Below, piece by piece: positions 37,128-46,312 of a stretch of DNA of 64,000 bases. The position numbers were made by a program, and so were the translations under genes. The DNA is taken from NCBI RefSeq assembly GCF_014202035.1, contig NZ_JACHFR010000004.1, positions 62,001-126,000 of the forward strand, given 5' to 3'. Origin of the DNA: Treponema rectale. GTDB taxonomy: Bacteria; Spirochaetota; Spirochaetia; Treponematales; Treponemataceae. Below the pieces are notes generated by a model, which had not been told where the DNA came from, made no database searches, and saw only the letters and a program-made list of their open reading frames with translations. Position 1 is the first letter of the stretch. Every line of letters starts with the position of its first letter.

Positions 37128-38585
37128 CTATAACTTCACCTTGTACTTCTGTGTAGGGCTTTTTGGAGAATCAGGCTGTGTCATTTCTATCAGTCCTAAA
37201 GCCATAGCAGGTTTTATATAATCATTCATCAAAGTTGGCCTGTGCTTTAAGCCTAGTTCTTGAAGGATTTCTTTAGTGGAAAGCGGACAAGGCTTTAAAC
37301 ACTCAACAAGTTTTTTTACTTGTTCGGTTACTTGTTCGGTTACTTGTTCGGTTACTTGTTCGGTTTTTAACGTCAGAGTTTTTTGTGCGTCCCAGGAAAA
37401 TTCATCATTCAGGGGAACGGTAATCCTAAAAACATCGCCTTCTGAAAATTCTGGATTCGCACCCGAATATTTATATGAATATTTGAACAGCTTTCTTACG
37501 CCAGAACCAAGCTTGTCCGAATAACCGATATTCCTAAAGAATGATGCTATAACCGGATTTTTTGCGTAAGGCTCAAGATTTTCTGGAGTGATTATTCCGT
37601 CTTTTATTGCGCGGTTTGCATTTTCCACATACATTCTGTCTTTTTCGATAATGAATTTTGCCTGATAGCCGCTTGAAAATTCTCTGTGCATCAAAGTATT
37701 CACAATCATTTCGCGGGCAAGGATGTTTCTGAGAGAAAGCCTTATTTTTCCGTCTTCAAGATAAAACTTGTCCAAAAGATGTTTTGTCGCAAATTCAAAA
37801 AGCCTGTCGTAGCTTTCAATTAAATTCGTCTCCACAATCAACCTGTCGTCATAACGGTCAACATTCACTTTTCTAAGCAAGGCATCTGTTGAATAAGTTG
37901 GAGCGACATCACGAATCACTTCATCTTTTCCAAGAAGCATAACTGCGGCAAGATTAAACCCCTTCTCTCCAGTAACCCGGTCCTCTGTGTAAAGTCCCGC
38001 ACTTTTCAAAAGTTCCTCATCATTTAATTTTTCCCAGGGATGACTTCCTGCGAAATTATTTTTTGCCATGGTTCTAACAAGCGGAAGTAAATCCAGTCTC
38101 AAATCTTCAAAATGAACATAAGGATAAACTTTGCGTTCCGTAAAGATTTCCTGCTTGCGGATGTACATTTGCGCAATATCTGAGGTAGAAGAAACTTTTA
38201 CATCTGAATCATTAACGCGATTATATATCACCTTTTTAAAACTAATCACATCGCCCGAAACAGGCACATGAATGTGAATAAGAGTTTTTCCTTCATAAGT
38301 GATAATTTCTGGATCAAGCGTAAGTGTTGGAGAAAAAAGATTTGGATTTGCCAAAACCGTGATGAAATTCTTAATCATCGAAGGAGCAGATTTTTCCGGC
38401 ACACCATTTACGGTTCCGTCATCAAGGATTCCAAGATAAATATCTCCGCCAAATCTATTTGAGAACGAACAAACAGTTTCGTAAACATCGTGTTCAATAT
38501 TTCCGCCACAACGCTTGAATTCAACAGAAACCGTTTCTCCAATTTGTCTTATTTTATCAAGTTTCTCTGCTCTGCTAAATTCCAT
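37128..38585 (-). CDS. AlbA_2 / ATP-binding regulator in the R-M operon
   Basis: This 485-residue protein belongs to the AlbA_2-HATPase_c_4 family often found with restriction systems. The N-terminal AlbA_2 (Schlafen-like) domain spans about residues 10-140 (SVEFKRCGGNIEHDVYETVC, FGGDIYLGILDDG), the middle holds the GHKL-like ATP-binding part (REMIVNTLMHREFSSGYQAK near 315, IGYSDKLGSGVRKLF near 375) and the C-terminus is a winged helix. A TEQV repeat forms a linker near residue 420. I use ATG 38585, which overlaps the hsdM stop by 11 bases. Role inferred: regulation or accessory anti-phage function. Confidence 0.85.
   Translation of the reverse strand: MEFSRAEKLDKIRQIGETVSVEFKRCGGNIEHDVYETVCSFSNRFGGDIYLGILDDGTVNGVPEKSAPSMIKNFITVLANPNLFSPTLTLDPEIITYEGKTLIHIHVPVSGDVISFKKVIYNRVNDSDVKVSSTSDIAQMYIRKQEIFTERKVYPYVHFEDLRLDLLPLVRTMAKNNFAGSHPWEKLNDEELLKSAGLYTEDRVTGEKGFNLAAVMLLGKDEVIRDVAPTYSTDALLRKVNVDRYDDRLIVETNLIESYDRLFEFATKHLLDKFYLEDGKIRLSLRNILAREMIVNTLMHREFSSGYQAKFIIEKDRMYVENANRAIKDGIITPENLEPYAKNPVIASFFRNIGYSDKLGSGVRKLFKYSYKYSGANPEFSEGDVFRITVPLNDEFSWDAQKTLTLKTEQVTEQVTEQVTEQVKKLVECLKPCPLSTKEILQELGLKHRPTLMNDYIKPAMALGLIEMTQPDSPKSPTQKYKVKL
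37318..37365. repeat. Four 12-bp tandem repeats coding for TEQV units
   Basis: ACTTGTTCGGTT occurs four times in a row at 37318-37365 within the AlbA_2 gene, encoding TEQVTEQVTEQVTEQV. Copy number can change without loss of frame, altering only linker length. Confidence 0.8.
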
Positions 38586-40206
38586 ACCCCAGTCCTTCAA
38601 ATGCTTCTTTGATTTTTGCAGTATTGGATTCGTGAGCTTTAAGAAGTTCACCTACAACTTTGCTCGTTTCTTTAAGAGTTGCGTCGTAATCGATGTTTGT
38701 ATCCCTGTCCACAAACTCAATGTAACGGCTAGGAACAAGAGAGAAATTATTGGCTTTGATTGTTTCAAAATCCACGCTTCTGTAAAGTTCCGGCTCTGCG
38801 TAGTTCTTTCCGTCAGTTCCTTCTTCCTGCCATTTGCGGTAAATCTCTGTTGCTTTTGAAATCTGTTCCGAAGTAAGAGCATATTTCTTTTTCTGCATAT
38901 TCTTTACGGCATTGTTCCATTCATCTCCAGTCCAACTTCTTAAATCCATAAATAGAATTTCATTGGAACGATCACGAAGGTTTCTGTCTTTTGATTTTCC
39001 GCCTTTTTTGTTGTTGTTTAGAATCCACAAAGTTACGCTGATGTCTGTGGTAATGAACAATTCTCTTGGAAGAACAATAATTGCTTCAACTTTGTCATTT
39101 TCTATCAACTTTTGTCTGATTACAGGAGCAGTTCCGTCTGCATCGCCCAAAGCACCGTTTGCAAGAAGAAAACCTGCTATGCCCTTGTTCGGCTTCAAGT
39201 GACTGAGGATGTGCAAAATCCAGGCATAGTTTGCGTTGCTTTCTGGAGGCAGTGCATAATCAACCCAACGGCTGTCGTTTGTTTTCATCGTGTCTGAATC
39301 GAACCAGCCTTTAAGATTAAACGGTGGATTTGCCATAATGTAGTCAAAAGGAATTCCTTTGTGCAAATCAAGCCGGAACGTATTTTCTGCTTCTGTTCCA
39401 AGATTATGGCTGATTCCCCTAAGAGCCAGATTCATTTTTGCAAGACGATATGTAGCAGGTTCTTTTTCCTGACCATAAACATTAATTCTTGAGATGTCAC
39501 CTTTTTTTGCTTCAATTAAAGCGGCACTCTGGACGAACATTCCGCCGGAACCACAGCAAGGATCATACAAAGTTCCGTCAAAGGGCTGTATAAAACTTGC
39601 AATCAATTCAACTACATCATGCGGGGTATAGAATTCGCCGTCTTCCTTTGTAGCATTAACTGCAAATTCTTTAAGGAAGTATTCGTAAACATAACCGATT
39701 AAATCTCTTTGTGTTCCAAACTGCTTGTGAGTGATTTTTGTTACCTCATCAACAATCTGCTTAATATCGTTTGGAGCAAGATTTCTTGTAGTAAAAGTAC
39801 CTTCAACAAAACAGCCTTTAAGCTGCTCACTCGTGTTAGAAAGACTGCGAAGAGCTGTATCAAGAGCAACATTCAAACCACTTGCAGATGTATTGATGAT
39901 TGTGCTCCAGCGAGATTCTTCAGGCAGGTAAAATGTTCCGTCTGTAAATGTCGGGTCATCGATGAATGCGGCCTTAACATTCGGGTCGTTTATATCCATT
40001 CCGCGTTCAACGAGCTGGGCTTTAAGCTTTTCTATTCCATCATCAAATTTTTCTCCAATGAATCGAAGAAAAACAAGAGTGAGCATCATGTCACGTTTTT
40101 CGAAAAATGAACCTGAGTTTTTTGCGTTACGAAGAATGTCTCTGCACTTAAAAAGAATGTCGTCTATGTTAAGCGGTTTGTCTGATTTTGTTTTTGCTTT
40201 TGCCAT
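38575..40206 (-). CDS. hsdM: Type I DNA methyltransferase subunit M
   Basis: This 543-residue N6-adenine methylase has the helical HsdM_N domain at the start (NIDDILFKCRDILRNAK, then FFEKRDMMLTLVFLRFI), the S-adenosylmethionine motif DPCCGSGGMF near residue 213 and the catalytic NPPF in YIMANPPFNLKGW near 291. Both key motifs are intact. It is the first large gene of the operon after the XRE gene; the start at 40206 follows GGAGC. A -10-like TAGAAT and a perfect palindrome (40230-40262) lie just before it. It modifies host DNA together with HsdS. Confidence 0.95.
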   Translation of the reverse strand: MAKAKTKSDKPLNIDDILFKCRDILRNAKNSGSFFEKRDMMLTLVFLRFIGEKFDDGIEKLKAQLVERGMDINDPNVKAAFIDDPTFTDGTFYLPEESRWSTIINTSASGLNVALDTALRSLSNTSEQLKGCFVEGTFTTRNLAPNDIKQIVDEVTKITHKQFGTQRDLIGYVYEYFLKEFAVNATKEDGEFYTPHDVVELIASFIQPFDGTLYDPCCGSGGMFVQSAALIEAKKGDISRINVYGQEKEPATYRLAKMNLALRGISHNLGTEAENTFRLDLHKGIPFDYIMANPPFNLKGWFDSDTMKTNDSRWVDYALPPESNANYAWILHILSHLKPNKGIAGFLLANGALGDADGTAPVIRQKLIENDKVEAIIVLPRELFITTDISVTLWILNNNKKGGKSKDRNLRDRSNEILFMDLRSWTGDEWNNAVKNMQKKKYALTSEQISKATEIYRKWQEEGTDGKNYAEPELYRSVDFETIKANNFSLVPSRYIEFVDRDTNIDYDATLKETSKVVGELLKAHESNTAKIKEAFEGLGYGI

Positions 40207-40229
40207 TTATCAAAGCTCCATATACTTTT

Positions 40230-40262
40230 ATTCTATCATCAAAAGGTGTCAAATAATGACAC
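40230..40262 (-). promoter_or_regulatory. Operator and -10 box before hsdM
   Basis: The perfect inverted repeat GTGTCAAATAATGACAC at 40246-40262 is followed on the minus strand, 10 bp on, by TAGAAT (40230-40235). The TTGACA inside the repeat lies too close to TAGAAT to be its usual -35, so the palindrome may be bound by an activator or repressor. The same layout occurs at 9522-9554. Confidence 0.65.
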
Positions 40263-40272
40263 TACATTAATT

Positions 40273-40503
40273 TTACTCTGGACTTTTATCATCGTGAACA
40301 GGTTCATTTATCACGCAAACGTCACCGATATCACAATCAAGGGCTTTGCATATCTTTTGCATGCTATCCATAGAAATAAATTCGCCCTTTCCTAACTTTG
40401 CAAGAATGTTTGTTGAAATACCTGCCATCGTGATAAGTTCAGTTTTATTTTTTATTCCCTTATCTATCAGCAGTTTCCAAAGTTTTCTGTAATCTACATC
40501 CAT
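40273..40503 (-). CDS. XRE/Cro-type regulator of the R-M operon (paralogue 2)
   Basis: This 76-residue helix-turn-helix protein starts at MDVDYRKLWKLLIDK; I chose ATG 40503 because AAAGG lies 6 bases before it. The recognition region (LITMAGISTNILAKLGKGEF, then MQKICKALDCDIGDVC) is very like the paralogue at 9556-9792. It lies just upstream of hsdM in the same direction, and the operator at 40246-40262 is between them. This resembles controller proteins that time methylase and restriction expression. Regulation of hsdM is inferred from position. Confidence 0.88.
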   Translation of the reverse strand: MDVDYRKLWKLLIDKGIKNKTELITMAGISTNILAKLGKGEFISMDSMQKICKALDCDIGDVCVINEPVHDDKSPE

Positions 40504-40909
40504 AATCATCCTTTTGTATTGATTATACTGTATAAAACTCAAGATTTGATATCAAAAATCACGAAAATTCAAAAATTATTTGATATATAAGATTAGAACA
40601 AATCATTAATTACTTCACTTTCCTTAATATCCAATAATGCTGATAAAAAAAGACCAGCATCTTTACTAATTATTTCACTGATAACAAGTTATCACTTCAA
40701 TTTAACCTATAAAAAATAAACGTAAATATTTTTATTCTGTCCGATTCAATATACACGCTCAGTAGTTTGCTCTTCTTTTGTAGGATTCCAATAACGACTA
40801 AATAATCTGCTTATGTTATTGTAAGACCTACCATAAGCTTGTAACCAAAACTGATTATGAATTAAAGCTTACACCCCTCCAAGAATTACCTGCCATTTTA
40901 CACTTCCCC
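40504..40909. other. AT-rich gap between the R-M operon and a lipoprotein gene
   Basis: No full gene is supported. A start-less minus-strand frame at about 40748-40860 (HNQFWLQAYGRSYNNISRLF and onwards) may be the tail of a lost gene. The stretch before XRE presumably holds the operon promoter, but I see no clear -35/-10 pair. Confidence 0.4.
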
Positions 40910-41350
40910 TCAAGACTCCCCGGCAATTTCAACAGCAATATTATAATCACTGATAGACTTAGCTGTAGAAAAATCAACTTCCACAGTTTTTTCCTCATAC
41001 ACCCGCTGTGAATTTTCACCAGTCGATAAATGAATACTGACTTTATCCTTGTCAGAAAAAAAAGAAACTGTATAAGTACCGTCTGAAGTTGTAACAGGAG
41101 TTTCATAACTTACTTTTGTAACATCTTCTGTTTCTACCCGGACTTTTACTCCGCTTACTTCTTCTCCGGAATCATATTTTTCATTTTTATTTGAATCTAC
41201 ATAAACTATTCCATAAAGAGCTTTATAATCATCAGAGGGCGTTCCATAAGCAGGTACATCATCTTTTGAACTGCAGGCTGAAAAAATCACTGCAAGAAAT
41301 AAACAAATAAAAATTACATAACTCTTCTGAAAAAAATTTTTACAACTCAT
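40910..41350 (-). CDS. Small lipoprotein with an SdrD B-like domain
   Basis: This 146-residue protein has a signal peptide and lipobox (AVIFSACSS). The mature part contains YGIVYVDSNKNEKYDSGEEVSGVKV, the calcium-binding-like B-domain pattern seen in SdrD B and in small radical-SAM-associated lipoproteins, and then beta strands. I start at ATG 41350 since the longer frame from 41398 begins within a dispersed repeat. No ribosome-binding site is clear for either. Function is unknown. Confidence 0.7.
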   Translation of the reverse strand: MSCKNFFQKSYVIFICLFLAVIFSACSSKDDVPAYGTPSDDYKALYGIVYVDSNKNEKYDSGEEVSGVKVRVETEDVTKVSYETPVTTSDGTYTVSFFSDKDKVSIHLSTGENSQRVYEEKTVEVDFSTAKSISDYNIAVEIAGES

Positions 41351-41387
41351 ATTAAAATGATAAATACAAAAAATAATTCCGGCAATA

Positions 41388-41460
41388 CGTCGAGTCAAGG
41401 CACGCTAACGCTTAAAGCCTTGACTTCGCCGTTTTGAGGGTTTGTACTACCCCCACAATA
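41388..41460. repeat. Composite dispersed repeat with hairpin module
   Basis: CGTCGA (41388-41393) is followed by a hairpin (GTCAAGG at 41394-41400 with CCTTGAC at 41418-41424) and then CGTTTTGAGGGTTTGTACTA and CCCCC. At 49890-49930 the same outer parts occur joined directly, without the hairpin. The hairpin alone also occurs at 13455-13484. Confidence 0.65.
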
Positions 41461-41496
41461 AAAAAGCACGAATAAATGAATACCCGTGCCTTTTTT
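41460..41496 (-). terminator. Terminator of trpB2
   Basis: On the minus strand GGCACG (41485-41490) pairs with CGTGC (41466-41470) and is followed by T6. The stem also has a T-run on the plus side, so it can work in both directions. Confidence 0.7.
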
Positions 41497-41531
41497 AAAT
41501 CTAAAATTAATTAAACAGAAACATCAGATGA

Positions 41532-42905
41532 CTACTCTACTTTTGGAATTCCTGCAAAACCTCTGGCAAGATCTTCATCAGTAGGAATATAGTCTTTCAT
41601 AGTTCCATCATTAAATGCTTTGTAAGCATACATATCAAAATAGCCTGTTCCTGTAAGCCCAAAGAGGATTGTCTTTTCTTCTCCGGTTTCCTTACATTTA
41701 AGGGCTTCATCAATTGCAACTTTAATTGCATGACTGCTTTCAGGAGCCGGAAGAATTCCTTCAACACGGGCAAAATCCTGAGCTGCCTTAAATACAGAAG
41801 TCTGTTCAACGCTACGGGCTTCTATTAAACCGTCATCATAAAGCTGAGAAAGAATTGAACTCATGCCATGATAACGCAAACCGCCGGCATGATTTGCAGA
41901 CGGAATAAACTCTGAACCAAGAGTATACATTTTTGCAAGCGGACAAACATGACCTGTATCACAGAAGTCATATACATACTTACCGCGGGTAAGACTCGGA
42001 CATGAAGCAGGTTCAACAGCTATAAACTGATAGTCAGCTTCTCCACGAAGTTTTCTTCCCATGAATGGAGAAATAAGACCTCCAAGATTAGAACCGCCGC
42101 CGGCACATCCGATAATTACATCCGGCTTGATTCCGTATTTGTCCATTGCAGTCATTGTCTCAAGACCAATTACAGTCTGATGAATAAGAACCTGAGACAA
42201 AACGCTTCCCAGAACATAACGATAGCCTTCCTGTTTTGAAGCAGCTTCTACAGCTTCAGAAATTGCACAACCAAGGCTTCCTGAAGTTCCAGGGAATTCT
42301 GCAAGAATCTTACGTCCTACTTCAGTTGTATCAGAAGGAGAAGGAGTAATGTTTGCTCCGTAAGTTCTCATAACTTCACGTCTAAAAGGCTTCTGCTCAT
42401 ATGAACACTTTACCATGTAAACCTGACAGTCAAGACCAAAATATGAACATGCCATGGAAAGTGCCGTTCCCCACTGACCTGCTCCAGTCTCAGTAGTTAC
42501 ACCTTTAAGTCCCTGCTGCTTTGCATAATATGCCTGGGCAATTGCAGAATTAAGTTTATGACTTCCACTTGTATTGTTGCCTTCAAACTTATAATAAATC
42601 TTTGCAGGAGTACCAAGCTTTTTTTCAAGACAGTATGCACGTACTAAAGGTGCAGGCCTGTACATTCTATAAAATTCACGAATAGGTTCCGGAATAGGAA
42701 TATATGCATCTGTAACATTTAATTCCTGCTTAATAAGTTCATCACAGAAAACCGGCTGCAAATCCTCAAACTTAAGAGGTTTGTGCGTTGCAGGACTAAG
42801 AAGAGGTGCCGGCTTGTTTTTCATATCAGCCCTTACGTTATACCAGGAATCAGGAAGCTCATTTTCAGAAAGATAAATCTTGTAAGGAATCTTTTCGTTG
42901 CTCAA
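41532..42905 (-). CDS. trpB2: TrpB2-type tryptophan synthase beta chain
   Basis: This 457-residue pyridoxal-phosphate enzyme is of the TrpB2 (TrpB-like) class. The PLP lysine is in NTSGSHKLNSA (about residue 117), and the ETGAGQWG loop and the phosphate-binding CAGGGSNLGG motif are intact. The N-terminal extension before the PLP domain (PLLSPATHKPLKFEDLQPVF) is typical for TrpB2. It makes tryptophan from indole and serine. No trpA or other trp genes are nearby, so it probably salvages indole. It diverges from the chemoreceptor gene. Confidence 0.93.
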   Translation of the reverse strand: MSNEKIPYKIYLSENELPDSWYNVRADMKNKPAPLLSPATHKPLKFEDLQPVFCDELIKQELNVTDAYIPIPEPIREFYRMYRPAPLVRAYCLEKKLGTPAKIYYKFEGNNTSGSHKLNSAIAQAYYAKQQGLKGVTTETGAGQWGTALSMACSYFGLDCQVYMVKCSYEQKPFRREVMRTYGANITPSPSDTTEVGRKILAEFPGTSGSLGCAISEAVEAASKQEGYRYVLGSVLSQVLIHQTVIGLETMTAMDKYGIKPDVIIGCAGGGSNLGGLISPFMGRKLRGEADYQFIAVEPASCPSLTRGKYVYDFCDTGHVCPLAKMYTLGSEFIPSANHAGGLRYHGMSSILSQLYDDGLIEARSVEQTSVFKAAQDFARVEGILPAPESSHAIKVAIDEALKCKETGEEKTILFGLTGTGYFDMYAYKAFNDGTMKDYIPTDEDLARGFAGIPKVE

Positions 42906-43095
42906 TTTTTACTCCAAACTGTTGTTTTTTTATATAGAAACATCATACAACTAAAACATTTTTCCTTCAACTACAGCAAAAAGCCCTGTAATGAGAAAAA
43001 AAAATCAGATATTGAATAAAATTTCTTGTTAATTCAAATTTTCACAGTTAGAATTAAATAAATGTAAATCGATTTAATTAAGGAGACTCCCTTTT

Positions 43096-45174
43096 ATGCG
43101 AATCCGCTACCAGCTTATTCTGAGCCATACGGTTCTGACATTGCTGTTAATAGTTTTTCTCGCAGTCACAGCTTCACTTACACAGCAAAAAATAATTCAC
43201 AAAGAAATTACAGCAATTTCTAAACTTCAAGTTGAAAACGTAAACCACCAGATTGACAATTTTCTTTCTAAAGCACAGCACACCATTGAAGTCGTTTCTT
43301 CCTATGTAGAAAACCTTGAACAGTACGAAAGAGATTCTATTGAAGACTTTCTTGTTGCACAGACAGCCGGCGATGCTGACTGCTCCATGCTTTATGTTTC
43401 CAGTGCAGTACCGACCTGTAGGGGCGGCTTTACCTTTACAAACATTCACTGGACAGCTCCATCTGATTTTGACGAGACAACCAGAAGCTGGTATATAAAT
43501 GCCCGCAATTCAATAGGAACAATTGTCTTTTCCAATCCTTATGTTGATGAACAGTCAAAAGGCATTGTCGTAACCCTTTCAAAAGCTTTTAAAAACAAAA
43601 GGGGTGAATTTGCCGGAGTAATAGGAATAGACCTTCTTCTGGATAAAGTCGTTGCCATGGTCAACGAAGTCAAGCTTACGGAAAACTGCAAGGCTTACAT
43701 GATTGACTCAGACGGAAAATACGTTACTAATCCTGACCCGTATAAAGTTGCTAACGACAACTTCTACAGTGACACAGGATTTTCCGGCCTTAATTCTCAA
43801 ATACCGGACAATGAACCATACCTGAACCTTAATAACGGCGAACAGTATTTTGCCGCAAGAAAAATGTCCAGTCTCTGCGGATGGAAGCTTGTAGCATTCG
43901 GTCCCATTTCTGAACTTTACTCTGAACTTACAGACAGCCTCAAAGTCATAATCATAATTTCTGCAATAGCCCTTTTTGTAGCAATAATCAGTTCTCTTTT
44001 CCTCTCTGTGGGAATTACTCACCCCCTCAAGCACATTGCTATTGCCCTTACAAAGATTTCCGGCGGACATGCAGATTTAACAAACAGGCTCCACTTCCAT
44101 CTTAAAAATGAAATCGGAGAAATTTCAAACGGATTCAATTCCTTTACGGAACAGCTGCAGAAAATCATAGGAGACCTTATAAAATCCCAGAACGTTCTCT
44201 CTTCTGCAGGTACAAATCTTGACAGCAGTACGCAGGATACCTCTGAAGCAATACAGACAATCCTGAAAAACATCTCAGATGTAAACAGCCAGATTCAGAA
44301 TCAGGGAAATGATGTTGAAGAAACAGCAGAAGCAGTCAATCAGATTGCAGCCAGCATTCAGTCACTCGAAAAAATGATTGCAGGTCAGGCAGAAGGAGTT
44401 TCTCAGGCAAGTTCAGCCGTAGAAGAAATGATTTCCAATATTGCCTCCGTCAACAGCAGCATAGAAAAAATGGCAGAATCCTTTAACACCCTGGAAGAAG
44501 ACGCTCAAAACGGCAACAAAAAACAGGAAGCCGTAAACGAACGCATTACACAGATAGAAACCCAGTCCCAGCTTTTACAGGAAGCAAATGCCGCAATTTC
44601 CAGCATAGCAGAACAGACAAACCTTCTTGCAATGAACGCAGCCATTGAAGCCGCCCATGCAGGAGAAGCCGGAAAAGGATTCAGTGTAGTTGCAGACGAA
44701 ATCCGCAAGTTAAGCGAAACTTCAGGCAGCCAGTCCCGCACAATCGGAGAACAGCTCCTTAAAATTCAAGAATCAATCGAAGAAGTTGTTGCAGCCTCAC
44801 TGGAATCAAGCGAATCCTTTACATCTGTTTCAACAAAAATCAAAGAAACAGACCAGCTGGTACGTCAGATAAAATCAGCCATGGAAGAACAGAATGAAGG
44901 TTCCAAACAGATTATTACAGCCCTTCACGCAATGAATGATACAACTACAGAAGTAAAGAATTCATCCGTAAAGATGAGCGAAGGCAACAAACAGATTCTG
45001 GATGAGGTCAAGAAACTTCAGGCCTCCTCTGAACGTATAAACAATACTATTTCAGAAATGGATTCCAATGCCCACAAAATTAACGAAACCCGGACTTCCC
45101 TTACACAGATTTCCGGACAGATTAAGGGAACCATCAACGAAATTGGAGACCAGATTAATCAGTTCACCATATAG
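43096..45174 (+). CDS. Methyl-accepting chemotaxis protein with dCache-type sensor
   Basis: This 692-residue chemoreceptor has an N-terminal membrane helix (residues 9-30), a periplasmic dCache-like sensor (about 35-275, with RSWYINARN and a VTLSKAF segment), a second membrane helix (about 280-305), a HAMP domain (to about 360) and a cytoplasmic signalling domain with the hairpin tip AIEAAHAGEAGKGFSVVADE near residue 520. The ligand is unknown; such sensors often bind amino acids. AAGGAGACTCCC before ATG supports the start. It ends at a strong bidirectional terminator. Confidence 0.95.
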   Translation: MRIRYQLILSHTVLTLLLIVFLAVTASLTQQKIIHKEITAISKLQVENVNHQIDNFLSKAQHTIEVVSSYVENLEQYERDSIEDFLVAQTAGDADCSMLYVSSAVPTCRGGFTFTNIHWTAPSDFDETTRSWYINARNSIGTIVFSNPYVDEQSKGIVVTLSKAFKNKRGEFAGVIGIDLLLDKVVAMVNEVKLTENCKAYMIDSDGKYVTNPDPYKVANDNFYSDTGFSGLNSQIPDNEPYLNLNNGEQYFAARKMSSLCGWKLVAFGPISELYSELTDSLKVIIIISAIALFVAIISSLFLSVGITHPLKHIAIALTKISGGHADLTNRLHFHLKNEIGEISNGFNSFTEQLQKIIGDLIKSQNVLSSAGTNLDSSTQDTSEAIQTILKNISDVNSQIQNQGNDVEETAEAVNQIAASIQSLEKMIAGQAEGVSQASSAVEEMISNIASVNSSIEKMAESFNTLEEDAQNGNKKQEAVNERITQIETQSQLLQEANAAISSIAEQTNLLAMNAAIEAAHAGEAGKGFSVVADEIRKLSETSGSQSRTIGEQLLKIQESIEEVVAASLESSESFTSVSTKIKETDQLVRQIKSAMEEQNEGSKQIITALHAMNDTTTEVKNSSVKMSEGNKQILDEVKKLQASSERINNTISEMDSNAHKINETRTSLTQISGQIKGTINEIGDQINQFTI

Positions 45175-45196
45175 AAAAGAATTTTAAAATAAAAAA

Positions 45197-45255
45197 CCCG
45201 TATCTTGTATCAGAAGCAAAAAATCAGGCTTTATATCAAGATACGGGATTTTTTT
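45197..45255. terminator. Bidirectional terminator between MCP and nuclease-like gene
   Basis: CCCGTATCTTG (45197-45207) pairs exactly with CAAGATACGGG (45237-45247); T7 follows on the plus strand (45249-45255) and a T-run is present on the minus side too. Confidence 0.85.
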
Positions 45256-46153
45256 AAAGATACCTGTTAAGCCAGCTGCGCTTTTCTTCTGAAAATTCCA
45301 TTGCCGGAAGCAGATCTTTTAATTCCACAAGACTGATAGTAAAATCTATTCCTTTTTTTTCAAATAAATTAATCACATTAAACATGCACTCTTTAAACTT
45401 AGCAAATTCCGTTTTTTCTTCAAAGAAAACATTGTCAAACTCACGACGCAGCTTTTCTTCTTCATCACCAAAAGGATTTTCCAAAGTCCAGATACAGTTT
45501 ATCAGCTTAATCTTTTTTCCTTTAACCGCAAGTTCATTCTTACGAATATAATTATAAATACCAAGAGCATGATTAAACATCTGGCAGGCGTCGTACCTTA
45601 CAATTCCGGAACCACGCATTCGTCTGATAGATTCCATAAAGGGAAAAGCTGAATCAGTATAAGCATAATGCTGGGCGTCTTCCAGTAAAGAAGAAAGCTC
45701 ATGTGCAAAAGATGTTTTATGATACAAAGGTTCAAACAGTTTCATTTCAAAAAAGTCAATTTCTTTTTCGTTAGAAATAACTGCATCAATACGGTCCTGC
45801 TCCTTCAAACCGGGAACTGTTTCTAAAACAGCTTCATAACAGACATTATATTCACCGGCAGAAACAAAAGGATTTTCTGCAAACCTTACAGTGTCATTTC
45901 CAAAGATATTGTAAGTCATGGCTGCAGAACTTCTAAGGGAATGCATTTTTTCTAAAGCTTCTTCCCCGCCTGCATCTCTATACTGCTGACTTACCTTTTC
46001 AGACATAGGTTCATACAGATTGTCAGAAACATTTTCAAAAATAAACCTGTTTCTTGAAGCCAGTAATCCCTTAGGAGTTACCATTTTACGGCCAGAGGCG
46101 GCTTCATATTTATGTTTAAGAAGTTCGTGTATCTGAATCTGTAATTTATTCAT
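45254..46153 (-). CDS. PD-(D/E)XK-like nuclease superfamily protein
   Basis: This 299-residue protein has a plausible PD-(D/E)XK core: RIDAVISNEKEIDFFEMKLF near residues 121-140, in which an Asp and the ExK pair are spaced as in this fold. It resembles PGN_0703-like putative restriction endonucleases. A second conserved-looking block is YDACQMFNHALGIYNYI near residue 190. No methylase stands beside it, so a simple restriction role is not supported. The assignment is moderate and rests on the motif. Confidence 0.6.
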   Translation of the reverse strand: MNKLQIQIHELLKHKYEAASGRKMVTPKGLLASRNRFIFENVSDNLYEPMSEKVSQQYRDAGGEEALEKMHSLRSSAAMTYNIFGNDTVRFAENPFVSAGEYNVCYEAVLETVPGLKEQDRIDAVISNEKEIDFFEMKLFEPLYHKTSFAHELSSLLEDAQHYAYTDSAFPFMESIRRMRGSGIVRYDACQMFNHALGIYNYIRKNELAVKGKKIKLINCIWTLENPFGDEEEKLRREFDNVFFEEKTEFAKFKECMFNVINLFEKKGIDFTISLVELKDLLPAMEFSEEKRSWLNRYL

Positions 46154-46256
46154 CCCTGTCCGTCCAATTCAATACCTTATTTACTTAAATATAATATTTT
46201 TTTTTAACAATTCAAAGGGAATTTCTTAAAAACCATTTAATTTCTTAAAGTTATCT

Positions 46257-46296
46257 AAAAAAAATCCCTGCCCGGCCTTAACCGAACAGGGATTCA
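46257..46296 (-). terminator. Terminator of the feo operon
   Basis: AATCCCTG (46263-46270) pairs with CAGGGATT (46287-46294); on the minus strand a T-run follows (46257-46264). It lies 20 bases beyond the stop of the Cys-rich gene. Confidence 0.75.
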
Positions 46297-46312
46297 TTCA
46301 AAATTCCGTCAA

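Noticed and set aside
37318-37365. CRISPR-like array
   Set aside because: The repeat is a 12-bp tandem in coding sequence with no spacers.
35837-38585. Phase-variable hsdS inversion system
   Set aside because: Only one hsdS is present, and I saw neither a recombinase gene nor matching inverted repeats.
40240-40262. TTGACA before hsdM as an ordinary -35
   Set aside because: Its distance to TAGAAT is only 11 bases, so I treat the palindrome as an operator.
41430-41460. Intrinsic terminator from the GAGGGTTTGTACTACCCCC repeat
   Set aside because: There is no T-run after the stem on either strand; the real terminators lie beside it.
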